In this document: positions 52,001 to 60,228 of the stretch, piece by piece
Numbering within the stretch: the stretch's first letter is position 1
How the letters are laid out: every line of letters begins with the position of its first letter
DNA from: Rugosimonospora acidiphila
Lineage (GTDB): Bacteria; Actinomycetota; Actinomycetes; Mycobacteriales; Micromonosporaceae
DNA: 64,000 bases
NCBI RefSeq assembly: GCF_039543385.1
Contig: NZ_BAABJQ010000019.1
Location: 62,001-126,000, forward strand
Direction: 5' to 3'
Made by a program: the position numbers and the translations under genes
The notes under the pieces: generated by a model
What the model saw: only the letters and a program-made list of their open reading frames with translations
Database searches by the model: none
What the model was told of the DNA's origin: nothing

Positions 52001-53803
52001 GCGGTGGAGCCGCTGCATGGCGCGACCGTGGGCGCGGGGCCGAACTCGATCGCGTTCGCCGACGACAGTCACCTGCTGGTGAGCGTCGGGCGCGACAACG
52101 CGATAGCGGTGTTCAACTACACCGACGAGCGGCAGCCGGTCGGCTACAAGGGCCTGATCCCGACGGACTGGTACCCGAACGAGGTGTCCTACGACGCCAA
52201 GTTGCGCAAGGTCATCGTCAGCAACCAGCAGGGCATCGGCACCAACGGCTACCAGCAGAGCTACAAGTACCAGGGCACGCTGACGTCGTTCAAGATGCCG
52301 GCGGACAGGGACCTGAAAACCACGACGCAGACGGTCTTCCACGACAACGCCTGGGACGTCGCGAAGCCGACGGGAAGCGGTAACGCCCCCCACGGTCAGA
52401 AGCCCGCGATCCCGGTGCAGCTCGGCCAGCCTTCGGCGATCAAGCACGTCTTCCTGATCATTAAGGAGAACCGCACCTACGACCAGATCCTCGGTGACAT
52501 CGGCAAGGGCAACAGCTCCACGGCGGACCTGAACTACGGCGCGGACGTCACCCCGAACCAGCACAGCCTGGCCAACAACTTCACCCTGTTCGACAACTTC
52601 TACGACAGCGGCATGCTGTCCGCGGACGGCCACCAGTGGCTGGTGCAGGGCAACAACAACGACTACCAGGCGCAGAACGCGGCGAGTGTCTGGGCGCGCA
52701 GCTACCCGTACCCGGGTGGTGACGCGTTGTCGTACCAGAGCGACGGCTTCATCTGGGACACCGTGCAAAAGGCCGGTGACACGGTGGCCAACTACGGCGA
52801 GTTCGAGGCGGCCACGACGGGCCACCAGGGCAGCTGGCAGCAGTACTACGCCGACTCGCAGATCATGGAAGGCAAGGCCCAGGGCCCGCTGCCGATCGCG
52901 CAGAACTCCGCGCAGTGGGTTTCGGACGTGCCGGGTCTGAACACCATCAGCAACCACGACTATCCGCACTTCGACCCGAGCATCCCCGACCAGTACCGCA
53001 CTGACATCTGGGAGCAGGACTTCAAGAAGGCCGAGCAGACCGGCGTCCTGCCGAGCCTGACGACCATGGAGCTGGGCGTCGACCACACCGGTGGCGCGCC
53101 GACCGGGACCGCCCAGGTCGCCGACAACGACCTGGCTGTCGGGCGCATCATCTCCGACATCTCGCACAGCCAGTTCTGGAAGGACTCGGCCGTGTTCGTG
53201 CTCGAGGACGACACCCAGGCCGGCAACGACCACGTCGACGGCCACCGCGGCCCGCTGTTCATCGCGAGCCCGTACGCCAACCGCGGCGTCGTCAACAGCG
53301 AGTACTACTCGCAGGTCAACGTGGTCAAGACGATCGAGCAGATCCTCGGTGCCCAGCCGATGAACCAGATGGACCAGGCTGCGGTCCCGATGTACGACGC
53401 GTTCACCAACACGCCCAACCTCACGCCGTACAACGTTCTGCCGAACCAGGTCCCGCTCACCCAGGGCGTCACCGGGCTGATTCCGCTCACCCCGACCTCG
53501 AGCACGGCGGCCAACCCGTCGGCCGCGGCCGCGGTGACGGCCACCAACGGGCCGGCCGCTCCGGCTGTTCCCGCGGCGGAGCACGCAGTGGCCAGCCAGT
53601 GGACGACGTGGTACCAGACCGAGGCGACGCCGAAGCTGACCGGAGCCAACGCCGCACCCGACGCGACGAACCCGGCGCAGCTCAACCGCTACGACTGGTA
53701 CACCTCAACCAACTGGAGCAAGCCCTACCCGGGCGATAAGAAGATCCTTGCGCCAAACCAGGTGCCTGGTCGCAACCTGCCGAGCAACCTGCTCGGCGAC
53801 TGA
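49061..53803 (+). CDS. Secreted YncE-like propeller / triple LamG-like / phosphoesterase protein
   Basis: 1580 aa. The GTG at 49061 follows AAGAGGTG and gives a signal-like N-terminus (KKRRRRWAVASAGAVALALF). Propeller blades with YVTN-type repeats run at about 75-280 (SDAATGTVLQTF, LGIIDTATGSVTGQVAVGN). Three tandem concanavalin/LamG-like domains follow at about 302-487, 552-735 and 742-926, each with ATFNGTTDAYTYPF and FTxECKFRWN. The propeller resumes at about 929-1025 (VSIIDAASHKVTQTF). An acid-phosphatase/phospholipase-C-like phosphoesterase domain occupies about 1126-1450 (KHVFLIIKENRTYDQILGDI, GHQWLVQGNN, VFVLEDDTQAGNDHVDGHRG). An Ala/Pro-rich tail ends the protein. NCBI-type name for the parent architecture: bifunctional YncE/alkaline phosphatase family. 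Substrate unknown. Confidence 0.85.
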   Translation: MLIPSKKRRRRWAVASAGAVALALFGGATAAAAHGVIPLNPFGSNMVGQQQADGRILLPDNHWISPYGTRAVTFSAQTIGTAISPDGTKVASQTGGDNAGVPQLSISDAATGTVLQTFGGTGVAAPVYSPDGKALYAATSTSVLKYVVGADGKVVNPSSPLKIALPSGALPYGLGISTNGKTLYAAESGINKLGIIDTATGSVTGQVAVGNAPQGVAVVGNQVFVSNRGGRPAVAGDTTNVSDGTNIVSNPVTGASATGTVSVVNPTAKTQVTAQTAPDTSATAPDIIDVDFADGTPAEHAQNLPETTYGAPSIAKDTELGQNVATFNGTTDAYTYPFGDQWSKVAKSFTIECKFRWNGAAVDNNGHGVCEDLNGGGIGVDILNGEPMTYAHIGGAYKEIFDPHPVVSGTWYDLITTWDGSTLREYVNGTQVATMAASGALGLPSPDTSWHWTIGANAAPTPAGIEAPARVSVASSKVWSKALPGGKSVPVTVPTTPNTSAKTPDVLSVDFADGTSADHAKHTVTTAPDTSATPAILNVDFADGTPVDHAQNLPATTYGAPSIANDPTAGKNVATFNGTTDAYTYPFSAEWPKVATGFTVECKFRWNGAAPTTGDHGVCSDTNGGGVGVHVLNGEPMTYAFIGGAYKTIYDPTPVVPGTWYDVITTWDGNDLNEYVNGRLVATQAATGALGLPSPANTSWHWAIGADASASGIEMISPVSVATSKIWDKGLPAGPKVAIPDTLPATTYGTPSIAKDAGLGQKVATFNGTTDAYTYPFADQWAKIAKGFTIECKFRWNDPAGPTTADHGVCSDTNSGGIGVHVVNGEPMTYAHIGGAYKTIYDPNPVVPGTWYDVVTTWDGTTLDEYVNGTLVASQAASGAMGLPQPDATAYHFAIGADASAGGIESISPVSIATSKIWSTALPSAGTTPVYDIGNQTATIKVGLQPAAMTVHKGAVFVANTNADTVSIIDAASHKVTQTFAVEPLHGATVGAGPNSIAFADDSHLLVSVGRDNAIAVFNYTDERQPVGYKGLIPTDWYPNEVSYDAKLRKVIVSNQQGIGTNGYQQSYKYQGTLTSFKMPADRDLKTTTQTVFHDNAWDVAKPTGSGNAPHGQKPAIPVQLGQPSAIKHVFLIIKENRTYDQILGDIGKGNSSTADLNYGADVTPNQHSLANNFTLFDNFYDSGMLSADGHQWLVQGNNNDYQAQNAASVWARSYPYPGGDALSYQSDGFIWDTVQKAGDTVANYGEFEAATTGHQGSWQQYYADSQIMEGKAQGPLPIAQNSAQWVSDVPGLNTISNHDYPHFDPSIPDQYRTDIWEQDFKKAEQTGVLPSLTTMELGVDHTGGAPTGTAQVADNDLAVGRIISDISHSQFWKDSAVFVLEDDTQAGNDHVDGHRGPLFIASPYANRGVVNSEYYSQVNVVKTIEQILGAQPMNQMDQAAVPMYDAFTNTPNLTPYNVLPNQVPLTQGVTGLIPLTPTSSTAANPSAAAAVTATNGPAAPAVPAAEHAVASQWTTWYQTEATPKLTGANAAPDATNPAQLNRYDWYTSTNWSKPYPGDKKILAPNQVPGRNLPSNLLGD
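49967..51837 (+). repeat. Three tandem LamG-like repeats within the large gene
   Basis: Units at about 49967-50519, 50714-51265 and 51284-51837 share long near-identical stretches, for example around ACCACGGACGCCTACACGTA. Between units 1 and 2 (50560-50713) lies a degenerate partial unit repeating the VDFADGT linker twice, a scar of unequal recombination. The arrangement makes copy-number change likely. Confidence 0.85.
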
Positions 53804-53821
53804 TCACCTCGCAGTAACCGG

Positions 53822-53853
53822 TGCCGGCCGGGGCCTGATGGCCCCGGCCGGCA
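53822..53853 (+). terminator. Strong hairpin terminator after the large gene
   Basis: A perfect 14-bp stem (53822-53835 with 53840-53853), 4-nt TGAT loop, followed by TTCTGCT, 18 bp after the stop. Confidence 0.85.
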
Positions 53854-53934
53854 TTCTGCTGAGCAGCTCTCATGATTTTCGCATCTATCCGATGCTGGCC
53901 ATCGTGTGACGGACGCGGTCGCGAGATTCGCGCA

Positions 53935-54225
53935 TCAGGCTCCGTGCCGTCGCAGGCGCGTGCGCGCCGAGGACCAACGTTGCGATCGGATCGGCGAATC
54001 CGTCGAGCTGTGGCCGCTCCAGCCGACTGCGAGCGATCCGATCTGATCGTCCAGGTTCCATACCTGTGCACCGCCGAGAGTCGCGATTCTCAGCATGTCT
54101 CGGTAGTCGAGGGCAGCGGTCGCGATTCCGGCTGCGGCGAGCAGCACCGCGGTGCGCAGACCGGCGATCGCGATACCGGTCGCGGGTGAGTTGGCGTTTC
54201 GAGTGTCAGTCGTGGCTTCAGCCAT
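53935..54225 (-). pseudogene. Chimeric remnant: unknown N-terminus joined to amidohydrolase tail
   Basis: Starts MAEATTDTRNANSPATGIAI with a hydrophobic stretch. It then reads YRDMLRIATLGGAQVWNLDD and IGSLAVG, the near-C-terminal signature of metal-dependent amidohydrolases. After that the frame is lost. The ATG overlaps the quinone oxidoreductase gene end by 8 bp. Probably not functional. Confidence 0.55.
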
Positions 54226-55156
54226 CACCGTGCACCTCGAGCACGATCTTTCCGGGGATGCCGTTCTGTTTGGCTAGAAAGGCACGCCGGGTCTCGGCCA
54301 GTCCGAAGGTGGCTCCGATGAACGGGCGCAGCCGCCCGGTGCGGACGCGTTCGGTGATTTCAGTCAGCTGCGCCCGGTCCGGCTCAACGATGAAATACAC
54401 CGCCTGGCCTCCGGCGGGCAGCGCCGGTGGTGGCGAGGAGATCGACACCAAGGTCCCGCCGGGCGAGACCACACCGGTCGAGCGGGGGAGTACCTCCCCG
54501 CCCACCGTGTCGAAGACCAGGTCGACCCGGCCAGCGGTGTCCTTTACACGGTCCTCGAACCGGTGCTGGTCGAGGTCGAAGAACTCGTGGACGCCAGCGT
54601 CGCGGGCCACCTCGCCGTGGGGCCCTCGTCCGGTGCCGATGACGCGTGCCCCCGCGTCCCGGGCCAGTTGCACGGCCATGGAGCCGACGCCGCCGCCGGC
54701 GCCGTGGATCAGGACGGTCTGCCCGTCCGCGAGGCGACCGTGCGTGAACAGTGCCTGCCATGCGGTCAGCCCCGGCATCGCTAGCGTCGCCGCGTCCGCA
54801 TGCGTCACCGTCTCGGGGAGTACGGCCAGATCACGCGCCTCGGCGGCCAGGAATTCGGCTGCGGCTCCGTCTCGGTGCCGGTCGGTGAGTCCGTACACTC
54901 GGTCTCCGACCCGAAGCCCGGTGGTGCCGTAGCCGACCTCGGTGATCACACCCGACACCTCGTGTGCCGGGATGGCGGGTGTCCGATCGCGACCGCTGCG
55001 GTCGACCCAGGTCACCGGCCAGTCCAGTTCCCCGGGTGTGAACGAGGCCGCGTGCACCCGCACGATGACGTCGCCCACTCCCACATACGGCGCGGGGGCG
55101 TCCTCGTACACCAGTCGTTCCGCGCCGCCCGGCTGGTGGATTCTGATGGCTTTCAT
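54218..55156 (-). CDS. NADP-dependent quinone oxidoreductase-type MDR enzyme
   Basis: 312-aa zinc-independent medium-chain dehydrogenase. GroES-like N-terminus (EVSGVITEVG), nucleotide-binding motif HGAGGGVGSMAVQLARDAGA (about 150-169). The catalytic-zinc cysteine/histidine set is absent, as expected for the QOR branch. AAGGA lies upstream of the ATG. It is downstream of a SnoaL-like gene and divergent from a LysR gene, suggesting control by that regulator. Substrate likely an enone or quinone; not determinable. Confidence 0.9.
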   Translation of the reverse strand: MKAIRIHQPGGAERLVYEDAPAPYVGVGDVIVRVHAASFTPGELDWPVTWVDRSGRDRTPAIPAHEVSGVITEVGYGTTGLRVGDRVYGLTDRHRDGAAAEFLAAEARDLAVLPETVTHADAATLAMPGLTAWQALFTHGRLADGQTVLIHGAGGGVGSMAVQLARDAGARVIGTGRGPHGEVARDAGVHEFFDLDQHRFEDRVKDTAGRVDLVFDTVGGEVLPRSTGVVSPGGTLVSISSPPPALPAGGQAVYFIVEPDRAQLTEITERVRTGRLRPFIGATFGLAETRRAFLAKQNGIPGKIVLEVHGDG

Positions 55157-55204
55157 ACTCGTGTTTCCTTGTCCTCTGGTCAGGGTCAGCTGGTGCCGTG
55201 CAGA

Positions 55205-55708
55205 TCAGACGGTAAAAATCGTGGTGGGGTCGCCGGTGAACCAGGCATTGTCGATGCGCATCTGGCGAATCACCCAGCGATTGCCGTTGCGTACGAGGTC
55301 GACGTCGTAGGGGTTCTTGAGCAGGGCGAAGGTGCCGTGGTCGGCAGTGAGCAGGTGCTGGGCCTCAACCAGTGCGGTCAGCCGTGCGGTGTCGCCGTGG
55401 ATCGCGATCCGCGGGTTGGTGACCTGGTGTGTGGTGTCGACGCGGCCGACGAACAGGCCGAGAATGGTGGCCACGATGGTGTTCCGGCCGGCCATCAAGG
55501 GCGGCCTCGCGCCCCACTTGGCGGCTGCCGGGCGGAAATCCAGCTCGGCGTCCGTGGCGAACGCCGACTCGAACAGCTCCCGGTCCTTGAGGTCTTGGCC
55601 CAGGCCGAAACGGTACAGCGCATCGAGGATCTCGGCGCGGTCCCGTAGCTCCCGCACAACCGCGTCGTCGGTTACCGAGGCCAGCGCATGATCGTGGGTG
55701 AGGTACAT
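55205..55708 (-). CDS. SnoaL/NTF2-like fold protein
   Basis: 167 aa. The pattern ALYRFGLGQDLKDRELFESAFATDAELDF near residues 30-60 and the ending NRWVIRQMRIDNAWFTGD fit the SnoaL-like cone fold used by small isomerases, cyclases and dehydratases. The ATG at 55708 has GAGGAG upstream. First gene of the minus-strand unit with the quinone oxidoreductase, divergent from LysR. Confidence 0.82.
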   Translation of the reverse strand: MYLTHDHALASVTDDAVVRELRDRAEILDALYRFGLGQDLKDRELFESAFATDAELDFRPAAAKWGARPPLMAGRNTIVATILGLFVGRVDTTHQVTNPRIAIHGDTARLTALVEAQHLLTADHGTFALLKNPYDVDLVRNGNRWVIRQMRIDNAWFTGDPTTIFTV

Positions 55709-55830
55709 CGGTGCTCCTCGTTCGTGCCGGTCGGCGTGTGATGCCTCAACCCTCACGTGTGGCCGGACCGGTAACAATGTGTATCTTTTACAAGACCGTG
55801 AAGCTGGACTTAACGATGAAGGAGGTGGGG

Positions 55831-56727
55831 ATGCTGGAGCGGCACGAGCTGGAGGCGTTTCTCACCCTCGCCGAGGAACTGCACTTCGGCCGCACCGCCG
55901 AGCGCCTGCGCGTGTCCACCGCCCGGATCAGCCAGACCATCCGCAAGCTGGAACGGAGGGTCGGCGTCCCGCTGTTCGTCCGGACCAGCCGCCGAGTGGA
56001 GCTGTCTCCGGCCGGCCGCCAGTTCTACGAGGATGTTCGGCCGGCATGGGCGGCCATCACCGCCGCGCTCGCCAGGGCGATCGAGACCGGCCGGGGATTC
56101 ACCGGCACGCTGCGGGTCTGCTTCACCGGCGCGGCGGGCGGCCAACTGCTCATCCGCGTCACCGACCTGTTTCGCCAGCGCCATCCCGAATGTGTGGTCG
56201 AGACCCGCGAAGCCCAGATCGGCGAGTTGATGCCGTGGCTGAGAGGCGGCGAGGTCGACCTGGCCCTGGCCACCTTTCCGGTGGCCGAGCACGGCATCGT
56301 CACCGGGCCGGTGCTGGTGTCCGAGGCCCGGTTCCTCGCGGTCGGCGTGGAGCACCCCCTCGCCCGCCGCGACACCCTTTCCGTCGAAGACCTGGCCGGG
56401 GTCACCATGCTGCAATTACCCGACACTCTGCCGGGGTCTCTACGCGCCGACCGCACCCCCGAGACAACACCGTCCGGCCAACCCATCCGACGAGGGCGGC
56501 CCGCCGCGACGTTCCACGAGATCCTCACGCTCGTCGGTGCCGGGCGCGGAGTCTTTCCCGTCGGCGCACAGGTTCGCCGTTACTACGCCCGCCCCGATGT
56601 GGTCTATGTGCACCTTCACGACGCACCACCCCTGCAGTGGGGCCTGCTCTGGCGCGCCGATGCGGCAACCGCCCGGGTTCGTGCCTTCAGCGAAGCCGCT
56701 CATGACCTGGTCACTGCGCACCGGTGA
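55831..56727 (+). CDS. LysR-family transcriptional regulator
   Basis: 298 aa. N-terminal winged helix (AFLTLAEELHFGRTAERL, then ARISQTIRKLERRVGVPLF) and a C-terminal LysR effector domain. The ATG at 55831 is preceded by AAGGAGGTGGGG; earlier in-frame starts lie in the divergent promoter. It is divergent from the SnoaL-like/oxidoreductase unit, the usual geometry for a LysR regulator and its target. Confidence 0.92.
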   Translation: MLERHELEAFLTLAEELHFGRTAERLRVSTARISQTIRKLERRVGVPLFVRTSRRVELSPAGRQFYEDVRPAWAAITAALARAIETGRGFTGTLRVCFTGAAGGQLLIRVTDLFRQRHPECVVETREAQIGELMPWLRGGEVDLALATFPVAEHGIVTGPVLVSEARFLAVGVEHPLARRDTLSVEDLAGVTMLQLPDTLPGSLRADRTPETTPSGQPIRRGRPAATFHEILTLVGAGRGVFPVGAQVRRYYARPDVVYVHLHDAPPLQWGLLWRADAATARVRAFSEAAHDLVTAHR

Positions 56728-56885
56728 CTGCCGCACAGTGGAACACCCGCCGTTGGGCCTTCGCGGCGCAGGTCGAACCACCGATGCCGTGGTCGATTCC
56801 CGTTCGCGAACTCTCACGCTTTCTGAGATGTTCACCCGCGTGCCGGTACGCTCGCCTGCGGGACAGCGTCGACCGATGGAGACCC

Positions 56886-57215
56886 ATGGCCACCGCCCTG
56901 CAACGGCTTAAGGCGGCCGGGCGCGGTCCGCGCTACACAACGAGCTGCCCGTCACGCCACGGCGGAAAGCTGCGGCTTGCAGCCTCGGAGTGCCCCGCCT
57001 GCCCCGGCTGCCAGTACGTCGACGTGGCGGTCGTGAGAGACGGGCTGGAGGCAGTCGTCCGCCTCCTACCATCGCCGGCACGCGCCGAGATGCGCCGATT
57101 GCTGACTCGTCTCGATCGCGACTTTCGACGCCGCACCCTGCCCGATTCCAGTCCCGAGGCAAGGTGGAATGGTGAACCACTGCCCTGGTGGCACCGCCGG
57201 ATCCACCGGAACTGA
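56886..57215 (+). CDS. Small conserved-looking hypothetical protein with Cys cluster
   Basis: 109 aa, not assigned. Basic start MATALQRLKAAGRGPRYTTS, then a Cys-rich patch TSCPSR ... SECPACPGCQY (about 19-45) that could bind zinc. A helical Arg-rich C-terminus ends in WWHRRIHRN. The ATG at 56886 follows TGGAGA. No operon partner. Function unknown. Confidence 0.6.
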   Translation: MATALQRLKAAGRGPRYTTSCPSRHGGKLRLAASECPACPGCQYVDVAVVRDGLEAVVRLLPSPARAEMRRLLTRLDRDFRRRTLPDSSPEARWNGEPLPWWHRRIHRN

Positions 57216-57402
57216 CAACCTCCCCGACTCCCCGATGCCTGACATGCCAGTGGGTAGGCACACGCTTTCCCTCGGCATCTGCGCGCCCGGTCGGCGAGGC
57301 GTCTATGGCCAAGTATCAGACGTGGCCAGGGCAACGGTGCCCTCGCGTGCCCGCGGAGCGCGCCGTGACAGGGTAAGCGCTCAGCGTGCGCCGGCTTCCT
57401 GG

Positions 57403-57624
57403 TCACTCGACTTTCGTCGCAAGACGGTGCGTCGGGTTGACTCTGGTCAATGCCCGCAACCGTGCGAGTTCCTGTTCGTGGGAGCGCGTGCCGGTCGCTT
57501 GGGCGATGGCGGCGGCAGCGTTGGGGTCGAACGTGCCCCCACGTGTCAGGAGGGTCAGCGGCCATGCAAGGTCGTCTCCGAAATATCTCCAGGAGTGTCT
57601 GGCCATTGACCATAGATTGATCAT
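57403..57624 (-). CDS. Short ORF, possible FAD-oxidoreductase tail remnant
   Basis: 73 codons ending ELARLRALTRVNPTHRLATK. This faintly recalls the C-terminal LxxLKxxxDPxNxF motif of berberine-bridge-type oxidoreductases. No other part of such a gene is nearby. Low confidence. Confidence 0.25.
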   Translation of the reverse strand: MINLWSMARHSWRYFGDDLAWPLTLLTRGGTFDPNAAAAIAQATGTRSHEQELARLRALTRVNPTHRLATKVE

Positions 57625-57630
57625 TTACAT

Positions 57631-57972
57631 ATGATGCCGGCTGTGAAACCTATGCGTGAACCGACCCTGCTCATCCTCACCGCGATGACCGACGGACCGC
57701 GGCACGGATATGGGATCGTGCAGGAGGTCCGGGTGCTGTCCGGTGGGCAGGTCAGCCTGCTGACCGGCACGCTGTACACGGCACTGGACCGGCTCACCGC
57801 TGAAGGGCTCGTCGAGCACGACCACGAAGAACAGGTCGACGGGCGGGTGCGGCGGTACTACCGCCTTACCGCCGGGGGACTTGCCGCGCTTACCGCCGAG
57901 ACCGCCCGGCTGCGTCAGCTCACCACGGCGGTCGAGGCCCGGCTGCGTGCCGTTCACCCGAGGACGGTGTAA
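57631..57972 (+). CDS. PadR-family transcriptional regulator
   Basis: 113 aa. Winged helix of the PadR type: LLILTAMTDGPRHGYGIVQE, LLTGTLYTALDRLTAEGLVE, then GRVRRYYRLTAGG and a short C-terminal helix. The start region (ATG 57631 or 57634) overlaps a small inverted repeat ATCAT-N6-ATGAT, and no ribosome-binding site is seen, so a leaderless message is possible. Its stop overlaps the next gene's ATG (TAATG); such PadR-membrane protein pairs are common and usually autoregulated. Confidence 0.9.
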   Translation: MMPAVKPMREPTLLILTAMTDGPRHGYGIVQEVRVLSGGQVSLLTGTLYTALDRLTAEGLVEHDHEEQVDGRVRRYYRLTAGGLAALTAETARLRQLTTAVEARLRAVHPRTV

Positions 57973-59018
57973 TGACCGACAAGCTGACCCGCCGGTACCG
58001 CCGGTTGCTGTTCGCCTACCCCGGCGCCTACCGCCGTTTGCGTGGCGAAGAACTGCTCGGCGCCCTGCTCGACGCCGCCCCATCCGGGCGGACCTGGCCG
58101 ACCGTGCGTGAAGCCGCCAACCTGATCCGGCACGGGCTACGAGCCCGCCTCGGCCGGCCGGCCAGCCGCACCGTCGTCGCCTGGACCGTGCTCACCGTCG
58201 TGATCAGCGGCGTGTTCAGCGCCGCGTTCGCGACCCGCGCCGGATGGCAGACCGCCCGGCCGCTACCGCGGGCCGCCGAGGCGCAAGCGATGCTTGCGGA
58301 GATCCTGCCCGGCCAGAAGTTCATCGGCCTGCAGGACGCGCCCGCCTTGTTCGTCATCTACGGGCAGCCGCTGAGTTGGAACTCGGCGCAGGACCTGCTG
58401 TTTGGCGACGGCGGCGAATACGGCCAGTCAGGAATCGCCGGCGGAGTCGACGCCCCGACGCTCCCGCCACAGGAAACTGTTGCGCTGGTTCAGCACAACC
58501 TGCGCGCGCGCGGCTGGAGGATCTATTCGCTGAAGGTGGACGGGCAGGACACCGCTATCGTGGCGCAGCGCGGGGACACTGTTCTCAGGATGGACGTGTA
58601 CCCTCCACAGGCTGCGATATCGCCGCCCATCAACGCAGGGTTCCTGCGGGCGACACCGTTCGCCGTGTACCCGTTCGGCATCACCGGCGGCATTCTTGGC
58701 GCCCTGGTCGCCTTCCTGCTGTTCGGCTGGGCCAGCCGCCGGACCGAAGGACGCCACCCGGCCCTCTCCGTCGTCGCGAAGATGCTGCTGGGTATCACGC
58801 TGTTCTTTTGGTGGGTGCCCACACTGTTCGCCTTCCAGTGGATGACGCGGCACTACCAAGATCAGCCCAATCCGTCGTGGCCCCCGATGTGGGAGTGGCT
58901 CGGGCAACCGACATTGTCCCTGCTGTTCCTCATCGGCTGCGGATCGGCGCTACTCGGCCTAGCCCTGGCCGCTATCCCCCGCCATGAAAACGAGCCGCTG
59001 AGCACCGCCGCCGCCTAA
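57972..59018 (+). CDS. Membrane protein paired with PadR
   Basis: 348 aa, unassigned. The N-terminal cytoplasmic motif YRRLLFAYPGAYRRLRGEEL is typical of proteins encoded after PadR genes in actinobacteria. Helices at about 65-85, 222-245, 260-280 and 310-332; the loop between helices 1 and 2 (about 135 residues) is extracellular. Translationally coupled to PadR. Confidence 0.75.
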   Translation: MTDKLTRRYRRLLFAYPGAYRRLRGEELLGALLDAAPSGRTWPTVREAANLIRHGLRARLGRPASRTVVAWTVLTVVISGVFSAAFATRAGWQTARPLPRAAEAQAMLAEILPGQKFIGLQDAPALFVIYGQPLSWNSAQDLLFGDGGEYGQSGIAGGVDAPTLPPQETVALVQHNLRARGWRIYSLKVDGQDTAIVAQRGDTVLRMDVYPPQAAISPPINAGFLRATPFAVYPFGITGGILGALVAFLLFGWASRRTEGRHPALSVVAKMLLGITLFFWWVPTLFAFQWMTRHYQDQPNPSWPPMWEWLGQPTLSLLFLIGCGSALLGLALAAIPRHENEPLSTAAA

Positions 59019-59044
59019 GCGCCGCCCTAACGCGGGCACGCCCG

Positions 59045-59329
59045 CTATCCGCTGAATACGGTCGGGTCGTCCGAGGCGAGGATTTCCCGCCGCACGAGCG
59101 CGTAGCTCTGGCTAACGGCATGCGCGTCAATGGGGTCGCGGAGTTCCCCAGGCGCGGCGCCGCCGGGAGCCACCACGCGGCCAAGGGCGGCATCGCCGGC
59201 GGCGGCTAGGCGAGCACGAAACAGCCGTGTGCGACGAGTATTGGCACGGCGCAGGAGCGAGTTTTGTCTGTCCGGTGTGGACGGACTGCGTTGGGTTCGC
59301 GGGACCCTGTTGATATGGCGATACGGCAT
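59045..59329 (-). CDS. Short coding-like ORF, probable remnant
   Basis: The last ~65 codons are GC3-biased (DPIDAHAVSQSYALVRREIL, ending DPTVFSG). The N-terminal part looks random. Not recognised; could be the tail of a decayed gene. Confidence 0.3.
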   Translation of the reverse strand: MPYRHINRVPRTQRSPSTPDRQNSLLRRANTRRTRLFRARLAAAGDAALGRVVAPGGAAPGELRDPIDAHAVSQSYALVRREILASDDPTVFSG

Positions 59330-59334
59330 CCGTG

Positions 59335-59640
59335 ATGCGACGGGGGTTGTTTCTGAAGACGGGGCGCATCGGGGTGATGCTGACCCTGGGGTTGATACTC
59401 GCCGGATGTGCCCGGCCCGGGAGCACAGCCGGGGCCGTCGGTGTCCGAGGATTGGAAGAGCTACGCGGTGCAGGTGAGCGGCGTCAAACCGGGGCCATCG
59501 CCGGACACGGTGCTCATCGACGTGCTCTTGCCAGGCACACGATCAGGCGTGGAGGCCCGCCGACACTTTGTACGAGCGGTGCCCGACCGACCTCGGATGC
59601 GCGCCGCCGCCACAGGATCACTGCGCGGCCCGACACAGCC
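59335..59640 (+). pseudogene. Frameshifted lipoprotein gene
   Basis: MRRGLFLKTGRIGVMLTLGL plus lipobox LILAGC is a clear lipoprotein signal. Just after the Cys the coding signal moves to another frame (SEDWKSYAVQVSGVKPGP, DTVLIDVLLPG), then decays. No ribosome-binding site. Confidence 0.5.
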
Positions 59641-59744
59641 GGGTTCCGGCCCGCCCCGCGGCGGCCACCCCAATGCGCTTCAACTCGTGCCGCAGAATCG
59701 GGCTGCGCGGGGCCGGCGTGGACCACGTTAGGCAGCCATGCACG

Positions 59745-59911
59745 TCGAACACCTACCGCGTCAGGTCCTGCGCCAGGCCTGTACACACCCTGGTCGAGCA
59801 GGGCGGCGTACACCTGGGCCGGGGCGGCATCGGCGAACTATGGGCTGTCCGGCACAGCCAGTACCCGGTCGCGTTCGGCCAGGCTCAACGCGTTGGTCGG
59901 CCGCGGCCGTA
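59745..59911 (-). pseudogene. IS3-family transposase (orfB) remnant
   Basis: Reads RPRPTNALSLAERDRVLAVP then, after an in-frame TAG at 59838-59840, FADAAPAQVYAALLDQGVY. This matches the conserved N-terminal part of IS3 OrfB. No DDE region, no terminal repeats seen. Confidence 0.65.
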
Positions 59912-60228
59912 CAAGACGTCGTGTATCTGCATCCGTCAGGTGCGGGGTGCCCTTGCCGATCTGGCCGGAGGCGTTTCTGAATCCGGGTTGACCGATGCGG
60001 GACACGCCTAGATGAGGAAAGCAGGTGAGACCTCACGTGGCCGCGCTCGAGCCATGCCCAGCAGGACGTGTCTGCTTGATCGATGACTCGTTGTTCCTGG
60101 CGCGGGCCGTCGGGCCTGCCCCACTCTACTTTCCGCTCGGTGCCGGCGTGCGGCGTTGCGCAGCTGTCTGCCGGCGTCGAGCTGGCGCTGCCGGGTTGGT
60201 GGGGGCTTCAGCTGTGAGAGAGGATGCC

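Noticed and set aside
48488..53584. Minus-strand open frame of 1698 codons opposite the giant gene
   Set aside because: Its product is Val/Arg/Gly/Asp-rich without domains and mirrors the GC3-biased codons of the plus-strand gene, whose domains are clear. It is a shadow frame.
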